Below, piece by piece: positions 63,799 through 64,000 of a stretch of 64,000 bases of DNA; positions within the stretch are counted from its first letter, which is position 1; each line of letters starts with the position of its first letter. The notes below the pieces were generated by a model. That model worked only from the letters and a program-made list of their open reading frames with translations, searched no databases and was not told the origin of the DNA. Both the position numbers and the translations under genes were made by a program. Source of the stretch: Gordonia sp. KTR9 (GTDB taxonomy: Bacteria; Actinomycetota; Actinomycetes; Mycobacteriales; Mycobacteriaceae). The stretch is from contig NC_018581.1 in assembly GCF_000143885.2 (NCBI RefSeq), positions 496,001-560,000 of the forward strand, given 5' to 3'.

Positions 63799-64000
63799 AT
63801 GTCCGACCACATCACCGAAGCCCTGCGCGGCATCCTCGAAGAAGACCTCGACCTCGCGCTCGGCGACGTCAGCCGCGACTCGAAGCTGATCGACGACCTG
63901 GGGCTGGACTCGGTGGCGTTCGCCATCGGCGTGGTGGCGATCGAGGAACGTCTCGGGGTGAAGCTCTCGGAGCGGGAGCTCTTCGAGTCCAAGACCGTCG
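63799..64000 (+). CDS. acyl carrier protein (MbtL-like), truncated by window end
   Basis: The first 67 codons of a small carrier protein. It begins MSDHITEALRGILEEDLDLA and contains the phosphopantetheine site LIDDLGLDSVAFAI with the attachment Ser in GLDS. Position 46 bp after mbtI and AGGAG upstream of ATG 63799 suggest the same operon. In mycobactin synthesis such a carrier holds the acyl chain for the lysine side chain; that role is inferred. Confidence 0.88.
   Translation, partial: MSDHITEALRGILEEDLDLALGDVSRDSKLIDDLGLDSVAFAIGVVAIEERLGVKLSERELFESKTV

Overview
The window is very GC-rich actinobacterial DNA. Gene order and content point to a mycolic-acid bacterium of the Mycobacteriales, most likely Gordonia or a close relative. 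From memory of the M. tuberculosis map, positions 290-15560 and 37000-47800 contain the same conserved blocks as Rv3630-Rv3656c: a TadE/pilin trio, a DUF1998 helicase, cspA, an Rv3647c-like protein, topA, an Rv3645-like adenylyl cyclase, holB, galE, and a polyprenyl-phosphate glycosyltransferase with its DUF2304 partner and a flippase-like protein. A mycobactin-type salicylate locus at the right end and ergothioneine genes fit the same group.

Layout. 1-12.7 kb: Flp/Tad-like secretion proteins and DNA topology, replication and signalling genes. 12.7-18.6 kb: small regulators, a haloperoxidase-like hydrolase with a divergent TetR gene, a PhyH-family dioxygenase, an acidic secreted protein, tRNA-Thr, a secreted lipase-like enzyme and an ASCH-like protein. 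18.7-23.2 kb: an accessory-looking run with a membrane-anchored DUF8176-like protein, a glycine-zipper exported protein, three tandem paralogous secreted two-cysteine proteins and a ParA-like protein with a degenerate P-loop. Base composition drops inside this run. 23.3-31.1 kb: a dehydratase-VOC fusion, then a phosphonate uptake and catabolism operon (PhnF-like GntR with two operators, HAD hydrolase, PhnD-C-E, alcohol dehydrogenase, FAD oxidoreductase); its last gene carries an apparent frameshift. 31.2-36.8 kb: malic enzyme, a GntR-MFS pair and a large DUF6541-like membrane protein. 36.8-37.2 kb: a dense repeat array. 37.2-47.8 kb: cell-envelope sugar genes (galE, rmlB, rmlA, rmlC, glycosyltransferases, flippase) interrupted by an EXLDI/ABC-2 transporter locus. 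47.8-57.2 kb: M1 peptidase, DoxX, Clp_N regulator, egtB-egtD, a luciferase-like oxidoreductase, SHOCT and DUF389 membrane proteins. 57.2-59.9 kb: thiD and thiC under a TPP riboswitch, with thiC apparently frameshifted. 60.1-64 kb: a GNAT protein and divergent mbtA/mbtI-like genes over an iron-box region, followed by a truncated acyl carrier protein gene.

How it works together. Several genes feed envelope assembly: dTDP-rhamnose (RmlA/B/C), UDP-galactose (GalE), and polyprenyl-phosphate sugar transfer and translocation. The phosphonate operon couples uptake to C-P breakdown under PhnF-type control. The right end makes and activates salicylate for a siderophore. Many starts have a TANNNT hexamer 6-8 nt upstream and no Shine-Dalgarno, the pattern expected of leaderless transcripts. 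A family of short intergenic repeats follows several plus-strand genes.

No insertion sequence, integrase, CRISPR array, rRNA or replication origin was seen. All family names come from reading motifs, without database searches.
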